Source: Acanthosepion esculentum (Eukaryota; Mollusca; Cephalopoda; Sepiida; Sepiidae). From it: 64,000 nt of DNA. The position numbers and the translations under genes were made by a program. Below the pieces are notes generated by a model. It had not been told where the DNA came from, ran no database searches, and was given only the letters and a program-made list of their open reading frames with translations. The stretch spans positions 8,383,703-8,447,702 of the forward strand of contig OZ038480.1 in assembly GCA_964036315.1 (NCBI GenBank), read 5' to 3'. Positions 1 through 11,214 of the stretch are shown here, piece by piece; position 1 is the first letter of the stretch, and the number at the start of each line of letters is the position of its first letter.

Positions 1-459
1 AGATTTTAATATAAGGTTCAATTCAGATTACATAATTGAAATCCAAAGATTAGTACTTTGACATCGGGATTCGGTTCCGAAACTGTAATTTCTGTGTCGC
101 GATAATAATTGGAGAATCACGATCAGAGAAGGTTTCCCATACTTACTCCATCAGTTTGTGTGTAAAGAGTACCATTCTGGCTATAAAAAGTGTAATGAAT
201 ATGCATACACCTGGGTTCCCCCTCACAGTAATATGATTGTCTGGTGTCAGCCATAAATACAGACTGATGTGGAGGTACATGGCCTACGCCTATTGTCTAC
301 GCCTATTGTCTACGCCTATTGCCTACGACTACGACGAGTAACAGTCCATTACGACTACCTGCTAGATTGTCCTACCCAGTCGCAGTAGCCCAAACCACTT
401 AGCTACTTCGAACAAATATATCCCATTCCGGGACATATCAAAAAGCAATAACAATCGTA
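1..459. other. Intergenic, no gene seen; short 13-bp tandem
   Basis: No supported coding sequence. Positions 284-322 hold three near-perfect copies of a 13-bp unit (CTACGCCTATTGT). The rest is moderately AT-rich unique-looking sequence that I cannot classify. Confidence 0.6.
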
Positions 460-891
460 AAAAAAAAAATTAGATTAATTATTTATTACAAAGAATTTAC
501 CTCTAACCTTATAGTTAAAAATAATAATTTACCTCCTAGAACAAAATTAGATAGGGCAAATATTATTTACGAATTTAAATGCCCATTAAGAAATTGTATT
601 CCTGATCAATCAAAATTCGTAAATAATTATATAGGCCACACTACAACATGTTTGACACGCAGACTCACTCTACACCTTTCTGACAATAGCTCAATTAGAT
701 CTCATTTAAATATTCATGGGGACCTACCGGACACTATTCGTAACATACTTGTTGACAACACTAATATAATAGCATCATCTACATGCAAAAAAGGGCTAAA
801 AATAATGGAAGCCTTACTAATAAAAACAAACAAACCAACACTTAATAATATTAACTTTGAACATGGACATAATATCTTTACCGTGTTTTGA
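460..891 (+). pseudogene. Penelope-like element, GIY-YIG endonuclease domain (5'-truncated)
   Basis: An open frame of about 140 codons runs from about 460 to the TGA ending at 891, although the first usable ATG is lost. It reads as the C-terminal GIY-YIG endonuclease of a Penelope-like retroelement: an IIYEF motif, then NNYIGHTTTCLTRRL (YIG motif plus the conserved Arg), then KIMEALLI carrying the conserved Glu, and a KPTLNN tail. In PLEs this domain nicks target DNA for reverse transcription. The reverse transcriptase that should precede it is missing, so this is a truncated, inactive copy. The PLE terminal region follows at 900-1118. Four other fragments with this domain lie in the window (11.0, 37.4, 39.2 and 55.4 kb); the nearest in sequence to this one are at 11.0 and 37.4 kb. 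Confidence 0.85.
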
Positions 892-1113
892 AACAAAAAA
901 ATAAAAACATTTTATAAAATATACATACAACAAACTATTTCTAATTCTAACAGTTGAAATATAATCTTTGAAAATGGCTAAATGTATAGCCGAAAGCGCT
1001 CGGATAAAAATTTTTTATATAATTTATCATCTGAAAAGAAAACAAATTATTAGATCGCACGAGAAATTATATAAAAAACTGAATAAAGCACCTTGTCAGT
1101 CGTTTTAAGGAAA

Positions 1114-1118
<5 letters not shown>
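892..1118 (+). repeat. PLE terminal region (family A), ends in (TA)n
   Basis: This is the non-coding end that follows the GIY-YIG frame. Hallmarks are TATAGCCGAAAGCGCTCGG near 989, TTTATATAATTTATCATC, and CACCTTGTCAGTCGTTTT just before the microsatellite. The same module recurs at 10904-11020 (inverted), 37690-37870 and 61381-61760. A small hairpin followed by GAAA (about 976-1000) resembles the hammerhead-derived motif described in the findings. Confidence 0.7.
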
Positions 1119-1188
<70 letters not shown>

Positions 1189-1200
1189 AGAGAGAGAGAG
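1119..1200. repeat. (TA)n and (GA)n microsatellites
   Basis: (AT)15 at 1119-1148 is followed by an interrupted (AG)n at 1151-1200. The tract directly abuts the PLE terminus. Open frames reading IYIYIY or RERERE here are not genes. Confidence 0.95.
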
Positions 1201-2096
1201 ACGATCTCATTCACCTTGTAAATTCAAGAAAGTCTGTTTGTTGGTTTGTGGAGTTCCATATTTTTCCCACCAACTTGGGTGTTCAATGTTTAGATACAAG
1301 ATAAATGCCAAGATTTGGATATTGCTTTTTTCTATGAAAATTTCTCGGACATTCAGGCCGGTAAATGTTATTTAATACTGTTTATTATAAAACAGAGCAT
1401 TTGCTTAAATACTTGTATCTATAAAAAGAACGTTAAACATATTATATAAATGTCTTTAAATAAATTGTCGGACTATGTCCAATTCAAAAATATATATCTA
1501 AAAGATTGTAACAGACTTCATACCTTTTCTAAATCTTTTCCTATATCAAATTTAGTAATGTTATAATATTAACACGGTATATAGAAATCGTATATCACAT
1601 TAAATGTTCAGGTGTGCTTAATATTCTGACCTTTACTTTGTGAATATGTCATGTTACTTCTACGGAGTTGAATCCTCCTCATTTTCTTCGTATTCCAAAT
1701 ATGAGGAAAAAGTTCCAATTTTCGCCAAGAACTGTCACTCTGTAGGACAGAAATCCGTGTGATTGCTTCTTGGTACACTTACATTCAACCTCTTCGAGTC
1801 AGTAGCCATCTATCCTCCTTATCATCCAGTTTTGCACACCTCCGATTTCACTCAGATTACAATATTCGTCATAGCAATTTTAATAGGAGTTCTTTACCTT
1901 GTGTGACGCTAAAGCTTTGTATTAGCTGAATTTTAGTATTAAAAATATGGAGATTTAACATTTGGGCCACTATTAATCTTAACTATCTTACCTGGCCAGT
2001 CAATAATATTATCAAATGCTACACCCACCATTTTTATAGGCATGGTTTATTCGGGATGGGTAAATGAGAAAACGAGTGATTATTAAGCAACTCACA
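1201..2096. other. AT-rich intergenic, no gene seen
   Basis: No open frame with recognisable similarity and no clear repeat structure on either strand. Confidence 0.5.
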
Positions 2097-2188
2097 CATA
2101 AATATATTGTACATTATTTACATTATTCAGACTATTGTCCTCATCTTTGTTGCCATATTTATTACAACGTTTCGGCCGTTACCTGTTT
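2097..2188 (-). repeat. SINE-1 tail fragment
   Basis: The reverse complement carries the SINE-1 tail signature: GGCCGAAACGTTGTAATAAA, then GACAAAGATGAGGACAATAG-type sequence, then AATGTAAATAATGTACA. No tRNA-like head is present. It faces the SINE copy starting at about 2338, giving a tail-to-head inverted pair around a palindrome. Confidence 0.7.
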
Positions 2189-2281
2189 TTACCAGAGCTC
2201 ATATTGCAATTTTTGTTGTTATTATCGCTTTTCTCTGGCAATGATAACAGCAAAAATTGAAATATGAGCATTGGTAAAAAT
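2185..2281. repeat. Palindrome between two SINE-1 copies
   Basis: Imperfect inverted repeat with arms of about 42 bp (TTTTTACCAGAGCTCATATT... against its near-complement at 2240-2281) around a loop of about 12 bp. It could be a small MITE or fold-back insertion. Confidence 0.6.
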
Positions 2282-2337
2282 GGTTGCTGAAGACATTAGG
2301 GTTATAATACCCAGAAATTCATGCACAGATGTCTTCA

Positions 2338-2668
2338 AGTGGCGCAGTGGATAAAGGCGTTAGTTAGATCCAGTGACAAGACCCAAAGAGTGTGAGTTCA
2401 ATAGCCGGCTAAGGCAGTGGAGAACTTTCAGAGGTAAATTAACAGGAGATAACTGATAACGGACATCCATTAAACATGTCACGTGGAACTAGAACTGTCT
2501 ACCCCAGTGAGCGAAATAAAGTGTTCAGTTCGACACTTTAACTACCTGAAGAAGGCGTACAACGTCCGAAACGTTGTAATAAATATGGCGACAAAGATGA
2601 GATCAATAGTCCGAATAATGTAAATAATGTACATAATCATCTCAGAAATATAGACATATTGCTTTCAC
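2338..2668 (+). repeat. tRNA-derived SINE-1 copy
   Basis: The head has a pol III box A-like segment, TGGCGCAGTGGATAAAGG, and about 50 bp later a box B-like GAGTTCAATAGCC. A body follows (GGAGATAACTGATAAC, then AGCGAAATAAAGTGTTCAG), then a tail with CTGAAGAAGG and CGAAACGTTGTAATAAA. Equivalent copies are at 13309 and 18684. The architecture (tRNA-like head, conserved body, tail) is that of a tRNA-type SINE. The pol III transcription is inferred. Confidence 0.8.
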
Positions 2669-3307
2669 AGGTAGTAACAGGAGAAAAAAAAACAACTTTC
2701 TTCCCATTGTCATCAATGCAAAGATTGACGAGAGGAGACGGCGTAGAAAGTCGCAGTAAAATGCTGTTATTTGGATCCCAAGTAAATACATAAATTGCAA
2801 GCACCTCTCAGAAACATATCCTCACATATATACTTAAGACAAAATATAGAGCCATACATATAAATATACACATACCTATATAATAGAGATGATATTGTAA
2901 ATAGATATAAGATATTAAAAAACATACACATATAAACGAATAAAAAAACTTAAATCGAGCAAGTGACTGTACACTCATACAGAAAGAAATTTAACATAAA
3001 AATAAAGTAACAAAATGAATTTAAAAAAAAGAGAAGGAAAGCAAGATATAGGTTTGAATCGAATTCAATCAGGTACAACATATTTCAACAGATATTTATT
3101 TTTATGCTTACATATGACAGGTAATTCTTAAGACCAGATGTCATTATTCCTTGCGCGGGCTGTATATATAGAAACCGAGGATTATGGGAAATAGATGAAG
3201 AAGTAAAACTGATCATTACTGACTCAATTGTCTAGAGTTAATATTTTATGTTATTATAGTACTGACCTTTGGTTTGCATATTTCCAAGATTTATTTTTAT
3301 TATTTTA
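2669..3307. other. AT-rich intergenic, no gene seen
   Basis: No coding frame or repeat that I can name. Confidence 0.5.
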
Positions 3308-3545
3308 AAGTCCGCATCAAGTTGAAAGAGTACGATCACCAAAGTTGAGTACCTAGATGGGTGACCGCTTGGGAATACGAGGTGTAAACTTAGATGTGCA
3401 GGTGGCGTTATGGATAATGGCTTGGAATTGTTAATCAGAGAGACGAGTTCTAATTGCCGTTTGGTTACTTATATTCCCTCATCGGAAAAGGCATGAATCC
3501 ATCTTTTCTAACAACAGCTATGGGTTTATTACTAAGACTTTTATC
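3308..3545 (+). repeat. Composite SINE: 5S rRNA-like head joined to a tRNA-like unit
   Basis: 3308-3391 resembles 5S rRNA across most of its length with an internal deletion: GTTGAAAG, GATCACCAAAGTTGAG, then GTACCTAGATGGGTGACCGC and TTGGGAATAC, which match the conserved 5S internal control region. About 10 bp later, GGCGTTATGGATAATGGCTT and GAGTTCTAATTGCC look like degenerate tRNA boxes A and B. The following segment (ATTCCCTCATCGG, then CAGCTATGGGTTTA) matches the body of the tRNA SINE on the minus strand near 33.1 and 36.7 kb. It is not a functional 5S gene. Confidence 0.7.
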
Positions 3546-3699
3546 ACTAAAAGAATATTATTTACAAAAATAATGTTAGAATCTAAAAATATTCGCTGGC
3601 TTTAAATAACCTGAAAAGGGTTCATAAGTTATAGAAAATTGAATCAATTATTTTAAAATTATTGTTTTGTTATTTGTTGAATGAATACATTTTATTTTT

Positions 3700-4090
3700 A
3701 TTCCTTTGGATAGTTTCGCGAAATGGCCTGAGATACAAAGCATAAGAAAACCGACGACGCAAAGTACTAAAAGGTTCCTGCTGGAATTATTCGCAAGGTT
3801 TGGTGTAGTAGACACAATTGTGACAGACAACGGAAGTCAATTTACGTCGGAACAACTTTAAGATTTCTGCAAGGAATACAACGTCGAACATGTTACCACA
3901 GCTCCATATCACCCAAGATCGAACGGGTTAGCTGAAAACCCTAAAGAGAGCTCTAAAGAAAGCTAGGGAAATACGTGCAGATGAAGCCCTACAGAAGTTT
4001 CTACAGGTATACAGAATTACCCAAAATAACGGAACACCAGTCTCAAAATCGCCAACCGAGGTGATGTTTGCACGCCGGGTAAAATCGCAA
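3700..4090 (+). pseudogene. Ty3/Gypsy family B, integrase fragment
   Basis: Translation of the plus strand gives the integrase core of the same family as the element at 49.6-53.4 kb: DNGSQFTSEQ, EYNVEHVTTAPYHPRSNG and VMFARRV. There is a stop in place of Phe after SEQL and a small deletion at the LAEN segment. The rest of pol is absent. It lies in opposite orientation to the adjacent gag and LTR (4273-5576), so this copy has been rearranged, not simply truncated. Confidence 0.85.
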
Positions 4091-4272
4091 TATCTTTACC
4101 AGTGTAGTTCACCGCAAGCAAAACATGGCTTCGGGAGTTTTTGTTTATTTTTCTCTGGTATTTCACTTTTTGCGTGATAATCCGCAATTTTAGAATTCTT
4201 TTTGGTAGACTGACTTTCTTCTTTGTAGCGTATTTTCCTTACATGCGAAACGCCAGACTGTTCTATCTTTTT

Positions 4273-5052
4273 TTAATCTTTCTTTACGCTAACATATCTT
4301 GTGCAGTCTTCTGCCAATTTCTGTACCGTAATAGTTGGATCGCTTTCCAATTTTGCCAGTACTAATTTTTTCAACTCTGCGTCTCTTTCCGATACCAGCA
4401 CCTGAACAAACACCAAGCCCTTAAAATTGTCTGCGCTTAACTCTGCTAGCTTGAATTCTTCACAATGCTTATTCACATTGGCTGCGTACGTTATATAGTC
4501 TTGTTCATCATCTTTCATCAGATTCAAACATTTCCACCTCTTGTGGAACAGAGATGTCTTTTTCCTAAATAATTCACTTAATATATTTACCGCCTCGGTA
4601 AATGTCAACTCGCTAGTTTTTTTCGGTAAAATGTAGTTTACCAATTTGTTATGCTCAGCAGTTCCTAATTTGCTTAAAAGAAGCCTAACCTTCTTTCCTT
4701 CAGACCACGAGTGGCAGTCCTCGTTCTACACGTCCGTATATTTTTTATAATACTCCCAAAAAGTTATCTCTTCATCTTGACTGTACGTGAATATTTCAAT
4801 TGAATTCCATATTGTATTCTCTGGGACAGAATCATTTTGTAGATATTTCTCTTTCCTCTTCTCAGTTATTTCCAGAATTTTGTTTTGAAACTCCCTATGT
4901 ATCTGTTCCATTTTTTGTTGGAATTGCATTTGTCTATTGAAAGTTTCCTCCTGTAGCTTCATCTGGAATGTTGTTTGTTGCTCTAATATTTTCGTCTGTT
5001 GTTCCGACTGGAACTTAAAGAATTCCCGGAATAAACTTTTGCATTCCTCCAT
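4273..5052 (-). pseudogene. Ty3/Gypsy family B, gag
   Basis: The minus strand encodes a gag-like protein from the ATG at 5052. It opens with a Gln/Glu-rich coiled-coil region (KFQSEQQTKILEQQTTFQ), followed by a capsid-like segment (FTYSQDEEITFWEYYKK, then TFTEAVNILSELF and HKRWKCLNLMKDDEQDYI). A stop at 4726 and a frame change before 4644 break it. Its 3' end runs into unrelated sequence before the inverted integrase piece. The same gag is at 52323-52830. Confidence 0.8.
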
Positions 5053-5318
5053 CTTCGCAAAAAGTTTACACAATGTCTAAATACTGTAGAGGTGGGGGGT
5101 CCTACGAATTTGCAATTCGTGACCTATTTGAGCAAACTGTATTATCGAGAAAAATATTTCTTTTCTCGACACTAAGTTTACGTCTTGGCTTGCGACAAAC
5201 TTTGCCATGTTTTGTTTTTGTTTTTTTAAAGTGGGAATCCGAGACTTTGTCGCCGAAGTTATTGTGGCGATGAAACTTTTTCTTCTTCCGTATGAGTGCG
5301 AATCTTCGTCGCCAAAGT
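5053..5318 (-). other. Gypsy B 5' untranslated region with candidate primer-binding site
   Basis: Leader between LTR and gag, nearly identical to 52831-53108. Immediately inside the LTR the minus strand reads TTTGGCGACGAAGATTCG, a TGG-starting candidate tRNA primer-binding site. Confidence 0.6.
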
Positions 5319-5576
5319 TGTTGTGGAGTTATTTCGCAGTGGAGGCTTGTATTTGTACTAAAATCGGTCCTAAATAAGTTCGACGTACCAAGCGTTAGGA
5401 ACTTGATATAATAGGTATTATGCAGAGTAATCTTGTGGTCACTGACTACTTTCGTATTCGACTAACAGTCAACTACTGTCGTCCGACATCGACTGACCCT
5501 CGTTCCTCTTACTACTTCTATTTATATTAGGTGGGAGAGTCTAATAACTATAGAATAGGTGTGTTTCACAATATCA
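5319..5576 (-). repeat. Gypsy B LTR (5' LTR of rearranged copy)
   Basis: A 258-bp LTR closely matching the two LTRs at 49570-49826 and 53109-53369. The plus strand starts TGTTGTGGAGTT and ends in a degraded CACCATAACA-type terminus. Confidence 0.85.
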
Positions 5577-5713
5577 CTTCCCCTCTCTTTCTCACTCTCT
5601 CCTTCCCTCTCCTCTTTCCATCTCTCTGTCTCTCTCTCCCCAAGCCATATATTTTTATATGGTGCAATGGATAAATTGACGTCTAAATGAGGCAAAAATG
5701 AAAACAGTGACAT
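5577..5713. repeat. CT-rich microsatellite and repeat flank
   Basis: Interrupted (CT)n at about 5579-5640, then a module (TGCAATGGATAAATTGACGTC) that also follows the CT/TA tract at 40730, showing a dispersed repeat with a built-in microsatellite. Confidence 0.6.
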
Positions 5714-6160
5714 CTTATTTTAGCTGGTGTGATTTGGTTTTTCTCAGATGGGAAAAATTTTGATCAAGATCAAAAACTTAACAGAAGAAATGACAGATGG
5801 CTTTGTTCAGATCCTTCTGAGGTGCCAAGAGTGATGTGCACAAAATTTCCTGCAAGTGTTATGGTATTGAGTGTTGTTAGCAATGAAGAACATGTTATGC
5901 CACCACACTTTTTTTCCACAAGGTCTTAGAGTAAACGCTGCTGTTTACATTGAGGTTCTAGAAACAGTTGTCAAGCCCTGGATTGACAACATATGCAACG
6001 GCAGGCCTTACATATTCCAGCAAGACTCGGCTCCATCCCACAAGGCGGTACGAACACAAGAATGGATGGCTGACCATTTGTACGACCTCATCACATCCAA
6101 CATTTGGCCTCCTAACTCTCCAGATCTCAATCCACACTTTCATTCTCCATTGGAGAGTGT
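5714..6160 (+). pseudogene. maT-type (DD37D) mariner transposase fragment, copy 1
   Basis: This fragment holds the catalytic centre of a mariner-family transposase: FSDGKNFDQDQKLNRRNDRW with the first Asp, FQQDSAPSHKAVRTQEWMAD with the second, and PPNSPDLNP before the third. A frameshift near 5900 splits it, and the third Asp region is lost after LNPH. The N-terminal DNA-binding domain is missing. Its sister copy at 6689-7590 shows 37 residues between the second and third Asp, which identifies the maT/DD37D group. Inactive. Confidence 0.85.
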
Positions 6161-6597
6161 TGATATGATCGTAGTTTGATACGATCCAAGGTTAGCTTCA
6201 CTATCCGTAGTCCATTATGTAACAATTGCACTCCACCAACTCAAAGAGTAGATGTCAAAATGCTCAACAAGACAGACAACTTAAAATCCTTTCGGACCTT
6301 TTGTGATCGTAAGCATGCAGATGTCCCGGACAGTGCTGATAATGAATCAACTTGGCCTGTTTTCAAAGCGCTGTATAAGATTCATTTCAGCGAACGCATT
6401 ACTATGCCAAGAGGAAACATCAAAACTGCTTTGACGCAAAGATCCAATCATTCTCCCTCTTTTGCATAATATTCACAAGTGCTATCGCCAGTGGACGTCG
6501 GGCAATAATAATGTCACAAAGCGAAAGGAATTCAAGAAAGCCAGAAGTCTATGACAATATATATGAATGAAGAAATGTATATACGATTTTAGAAATA
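6161..6597. other. Intergenic; one unrecognised 97-codon frame
   Basis: A plus-strand frame at 6176-6469 is open but has no recognisable motif and sits between transposon remnants. I do not call it a gene. Confidence 0.4.
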
Positions 6598-7590
6598 CAG
6601 GGTGTGGCTGGTATTTGAGGACACACAGATTTAAGATTAATACTGCTTCCCACTAACTTCTAATGCTTTTATTTTTCAGAAATCAAGAATGGAAAACCCT
6701 ATGATAACAAATGAAATGAAAAGGCATGCTGTGATTGTGGCATTAAAGGCTGATCATAGAGATTTGGATATTGCACGTTAACTCAGAGTTGCAAGATCGT
6801 TTGTCTACAAGATACGAAAAGAGTTAGAAGACGCCGACAGTTACCCAATGTCTGTATCCAAACGTAAAAGACATTCTGCACGTTCTGATAAAATGAGAAC
6901 ATCCGAATTTATTCCGGAAGCCAAGCAAACAATTGATGAAAACCGAGGTCAATCAATGAGGGCAATTGCCAAAAAGCTGCATGTGTCTGAAAAAACAATC
7001 AGAAAGAGTGTTCATGAAGACATTCGATACAAGTCATAAGTGATGAAGAGAGGTCAATTTATGTCTGAAAAAAAAACAAAAGAAAACCGTTTAAACAGAT
7101 CCAAAAGGCTTTTAAACAAACTTAAAAACCCTTCAGAAGCTGGTGTGATTAGGTTTTTCTCAGATGAGAAAAATTTTGATCAAGATCAAAAACTTAACAG
7201 AAGAAATGACAGATGGCTTTGTTCAGATCCTTCTGAGGTGCCAAGAGGGATGCGCACAAAATGTCCTCCAGGTTTTATGGTATTTTGGGTGTTGTTCGCA
7301 AAGAAGGACATGTTATGCCAACACACTTTTCTCCACGAGGTCTTAGAGTAAACGCTGCTGCTTACATTGAGGTTCTAGAAACAATTGTCAAGCCCTGGAC
7401 TGAGAACATATGCAACTGTAAGCTTTACATATTCCAGCAAGATTCGGCTCCATCCTACAAGGCGGTACGAACACAAGAATGGATGGCTGACCATTTGTAC
7501 GACAACATATCACCCAACTTTTGGCCTCCTAACTCTCCAGATCTCAATCCTCTAGACTATTATGTGTGGAGCGTTGATGTTATATATTCC
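6598..7590 (+). pseudogene. maT-type (DD37D) mariner, copy 2, transposase pseudogene
   Basis: A candidate terminal inverted repeat (CAGGGTGTGGCTGGTATTTG) starts at 6598 next to a TA dinucleotide. The transposase frame starts at ATG 6689. It contains a helix-turn-helix region (RAIAKKLHVSEKTIRKSVH), then FFSDEKNFDQDQ, IFQQDSAPSYKAVRTQ and NSPDLNPLDYYVW. I count 37 residues between the second and third catalytic Asp. Breaks: TAA at 6779-6781, TAA at 7037-7039 and a frameshift near 7270-7300. The C-terminus and 3' terminal repeat are lost after VWSVD. Known role of the family is cut-and-paste transposition into TA sites; this copy cannot make the enzyme. Confidence 0.88.
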
Positions 7591-8790
7591 TTTCAACTAA
7601 TCGCATTCATCCTATATGTTAAATATAAAGAAAAAATATCAACAGTTAACTAATTTAAAAAAATCATATATGACCTTCGAACTGCATAAAGCCTCACTCG
7701 ATCAAAATATTACTAATACAAACAGATATCATAAACTGAAATTCACTTGCTGCATTTATCAGACAAATATAAGTATATTCTAAAACAGTTTTAATGGCAT
7801 TGATTGGTAAATAACAATTATATTTACCTTGCATAATAAAATCTAGTATAATGTACATTTATAAATCGTATATGAAATATTTTAAACAAACTTTTACTAT
7901 TTTAAAAAGTAATATATTTAGAAAATCCTGATTGTTTTCTTATCACTCTATTATTATTTATTACAATTAAAAGAAACATTAGTATCAATGGAAAGAAAAA
8001 AACATAATGCAACAGGATTGAAAATGTAGTCTAATCATTCGATCTGTATCTATTCATAAACAAGATTTATTCTTTTAGCACTTTGTGTACGTTCCCAGAA
8101 AATATTTATTAACAAGCCCAGATAATTAATTTCTGTAAATAATCAAAAGTGTTTATTAAATAATAATATTGTTGGGGTAATTGTATCCGAAGACTAAAAA
8201 TATTTTTTCAAAATAAATTGGACGTAAAGAGTACGTTTTATTGAATGTCTCACGAAATCATTAAAATAAAAATGGTGTGTACAAAAGCCGGAACGAAAGA
8301 GTTAAAAATCCATTTGCATCGTATTTAAAGCTTAATTCCGTTTTCAAAAACGTCATGCTATGCAAAGAAGAACAGGAGATTATTATCTCATAAAAAACTT
8401 TGGTTGAAACAGCGACGTTTTTATTTGGTTTAGTGAAAAAATTGAATATGAAAAATCATTAGGAATAAAATTTGATCAATTGCTACACGCACATCTTAAA
8501 ATTCTGCGAAATTTCAACTAATTACTGCGATTTAATCAAATTATCTTTATTGCATCATTAACTAAATGCAATTGGGTTAGACAATGTGTGTGAAAGACGG
8601 ATTTCAGAGATGCTGGATGTGAGTCCATGTTTCTTTTCGATTTCCGATTTCGTGTTTTTTATTTCAGCAGTCGAATAGTTTTTGGCTCGATACTGTGATA
8701 GAAAACGATAATTATAAGACAGAGTAAAAAACAATAATAAAATAATAATTGCATGGAAGATGACTCATATAAATAAATGTTTTTTCTAAA
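7591..8790. other. AT-rich intergenic, no gene seen
   Basis: About 1.2 kb of AT-rich sequence with no supported coding frame, tandem repeat or recognisable element. Confidence 0.55.
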
Positions 8791-9345
8791 AAATCCTTGC
8801 TAACTTATTTCTGGCCCGGTGCCCGTTCTGTTTGTCTCAAGGTTCTTGATAAGATCCAGAGACGGATATGCAATGTAATTGGTCCTGATCTGGCATCTCG
8901 TCTGCAGTCGCTCTCTCACAGACGTGCCGTCGCCTCCCTCTGTCTTTTTTACAATACTTTCATGGTAACTGCTCCGATGAGCTGCTTTCGCTGGTTCTCA
9001 GACTTCATGAATTTAAGCGTTCTACTAGGCTGGCATCTCGCTCTCACACTTTCATTATCGAAACTGTTAAATGTAGCCGTCTCTTCTACTCCAATAGCTT
9101 CATGTCTCGCACCTCTCACCTGTGGAACCCCCTCCCCTCTTCCTGTTTTCCTGATAGCTATAATCTCCAACTATTCAAATGTAATGTCAATTGACGTCTC
9201 CAGATGCCCTGATCTATCCCCTAACCTTCTCTTCACCCTTTCCTCTATCACTCCTATTTGCTCTAGCGCCAACTCTCTGTAAACCCTTGCTAGTGGCTTC
9301 CCACCTTGCTTGGGTTGGAATGCTTAAAAAAAAACTTTAGCCAAG
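8791..9345 (+). pseudogene. jockey/CR1-superfamily LINE, ORF2 C-terminal fragment
   Basis: Reads as the region downstream of the reverse transcriptase palm: VLDKIQRRICNVIGPDLASR, then LSHRRAVASLCLFYNTF, then (after frame changes) a Trp-rich WNPLPSS-type tail. The same family occurs on the minus strand at 57.3-59.3 kb and 11.2-12.9 kb. It is 5'-truncated, as is usual for target-primed reverse transcription. The exact clade within the jockey/CR1/RTE-like LINEs cannot be fixed by eye. Confidence 0.75.
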
Positions 9346-9998
<653 letters not shown>

Positions 9999-10203
9999 TA
10001 AAAAGAAAGAACAGTAAGATATATAATCCAGTGTTCTTATTGATATTTTTTATTTTTACAAAACAGTGCTCAATGTAAATTTACAGAACATAAATATTAT
10101 AAAGTAACTGATTTAATAAATGTTTTTTTCGCCGCACAGTAATAACCATTTAGCTTTAGTTTATTATTGTGTGGCAAAAAAATCATATTTTAAATCAGTT
10201 AAT

Positions 10204-10412
<209 letters not shown>

Positions 10413-10469
10413 ATATTAGTGGTGAATATACACATACATATGCAATTATATATACACATACATATAGGT

Positions 10470-10861
10470 ATAAAAATAATTCCAAGAGGATATGATCCAG
10501 GTAGAACTCGATGTCCGGGACAGAGTAAGGATATAATAAAAAGACTTAAACACTAATATTCCATGGTCATAATTTATTCCATTGGAATCGTAAGAACGAT
10601 GATCCAATTCATCAGACTTACAGATTCAAAAAGAAAACGGAACAACGACTCCGGGAAAAATTGGTGAGAGTATGTGTGAGAGTGTGGGGGGACCTGTGAT
10701 CTATATATATATATATATATATATAAATAATTCCAAGAGGATAGAATCCAGGTAGAACTCAATATCCAGGACAGAGTAAGGATATAATAAAAAGCTTAAA
10801 CACCTGTACTCCATGGTCATTTTGTAATTATGACGATGGAGTACTAGTGTTTAAGACTTTT

Positions 10862-10866
<5 letters not shown>
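10470..10866. repeat. Duplicated module ending in a palindrome
   Basis: A module of about 90 bp (ATAATTCCAAGAGGATA... to TCCATGGTCAT) is present at about 10472-10570 and again at 10725-10820, separated by sequence with a (TA)n tract at 10702-10724. The second copy runs into its own inverse: the arm at about 10785-10820 is complementary to 10829-10866 (TTAAGACTTTTTATTA), forming a hairpin next to a (TA)n tract. Confidence 0.7.

Positions 10867-10903
<37 letters not shown>
10864..10903. repeat. (TA)n microsatellite
   Basis: (TA)20 separating the palindrome above from an inverted PLE terminus. Confidence 0.95.
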
Positions 10904-10907
<4 letters not shown>

Positions 10908-11021
10908 ATTTCATTGAAAACGACAGACAAGGTGCTTTTATTTATTTTTTTTATACAATTTCTCATGAGATCTAATAATTTTTTTCTGTTCGGATGATAA
11001 ATTATATAAAAACTGTCCGAA
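10904..11021 (-). repeat. PLE family A terminal region, inverted
   Basis: Reverse complement of the module at 1000-1118, reading out from the (TA)n: GCGCATTTCATTGAAAACGA, then AGACAAGGTGCTTTT, then CATGAGATCTAATAATTTTT. It is fused at about 11021 to a plus-strand GIY-YIG fragment, so this PLE copy has an inverted terminal segment at its 5' side. Confidence 0.8.
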
Positions 11022-11210
11022 TTAGATCTCATTTAAATATTCCTGGAGATCTACCGGACACTATTCGTAACATATTTGTTGACAACACTAATATAATAGC
11101 ATCATCTACATGCAAAAATGGCTAAAAATAATGGAAGCCTTATTAATAAACACAAAAAAAAACAACACTTAATAATATTAACTTTCAACATGGACACAAT
11201 ATCTTGAGCG
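11022..11210 (+). pseudogene. PLE GIY-YIG fragment, copy 2
   Basis: Begins abruptly at the Ser-Ile-Arg-Ser-His-Leu segment of the GIY-YIG domain and continues to the KIMEALLI-type Glu motif, with frameshifts. It starts at the same internal point as the copy at about 37438. Confidence 0.75.
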
Positions 11211-11214
11211 TTAA

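Noticed and set aside
3308..3391. Functional 5S rRNA gene
   Set aside because: Internal deletion and altered ends; fused to a tRNA-like SINE.
6176..6469. 97-codon frame between the two maT copies
   Set aside because: No motif, no upstream features, lies in transposon debris; could be chance.
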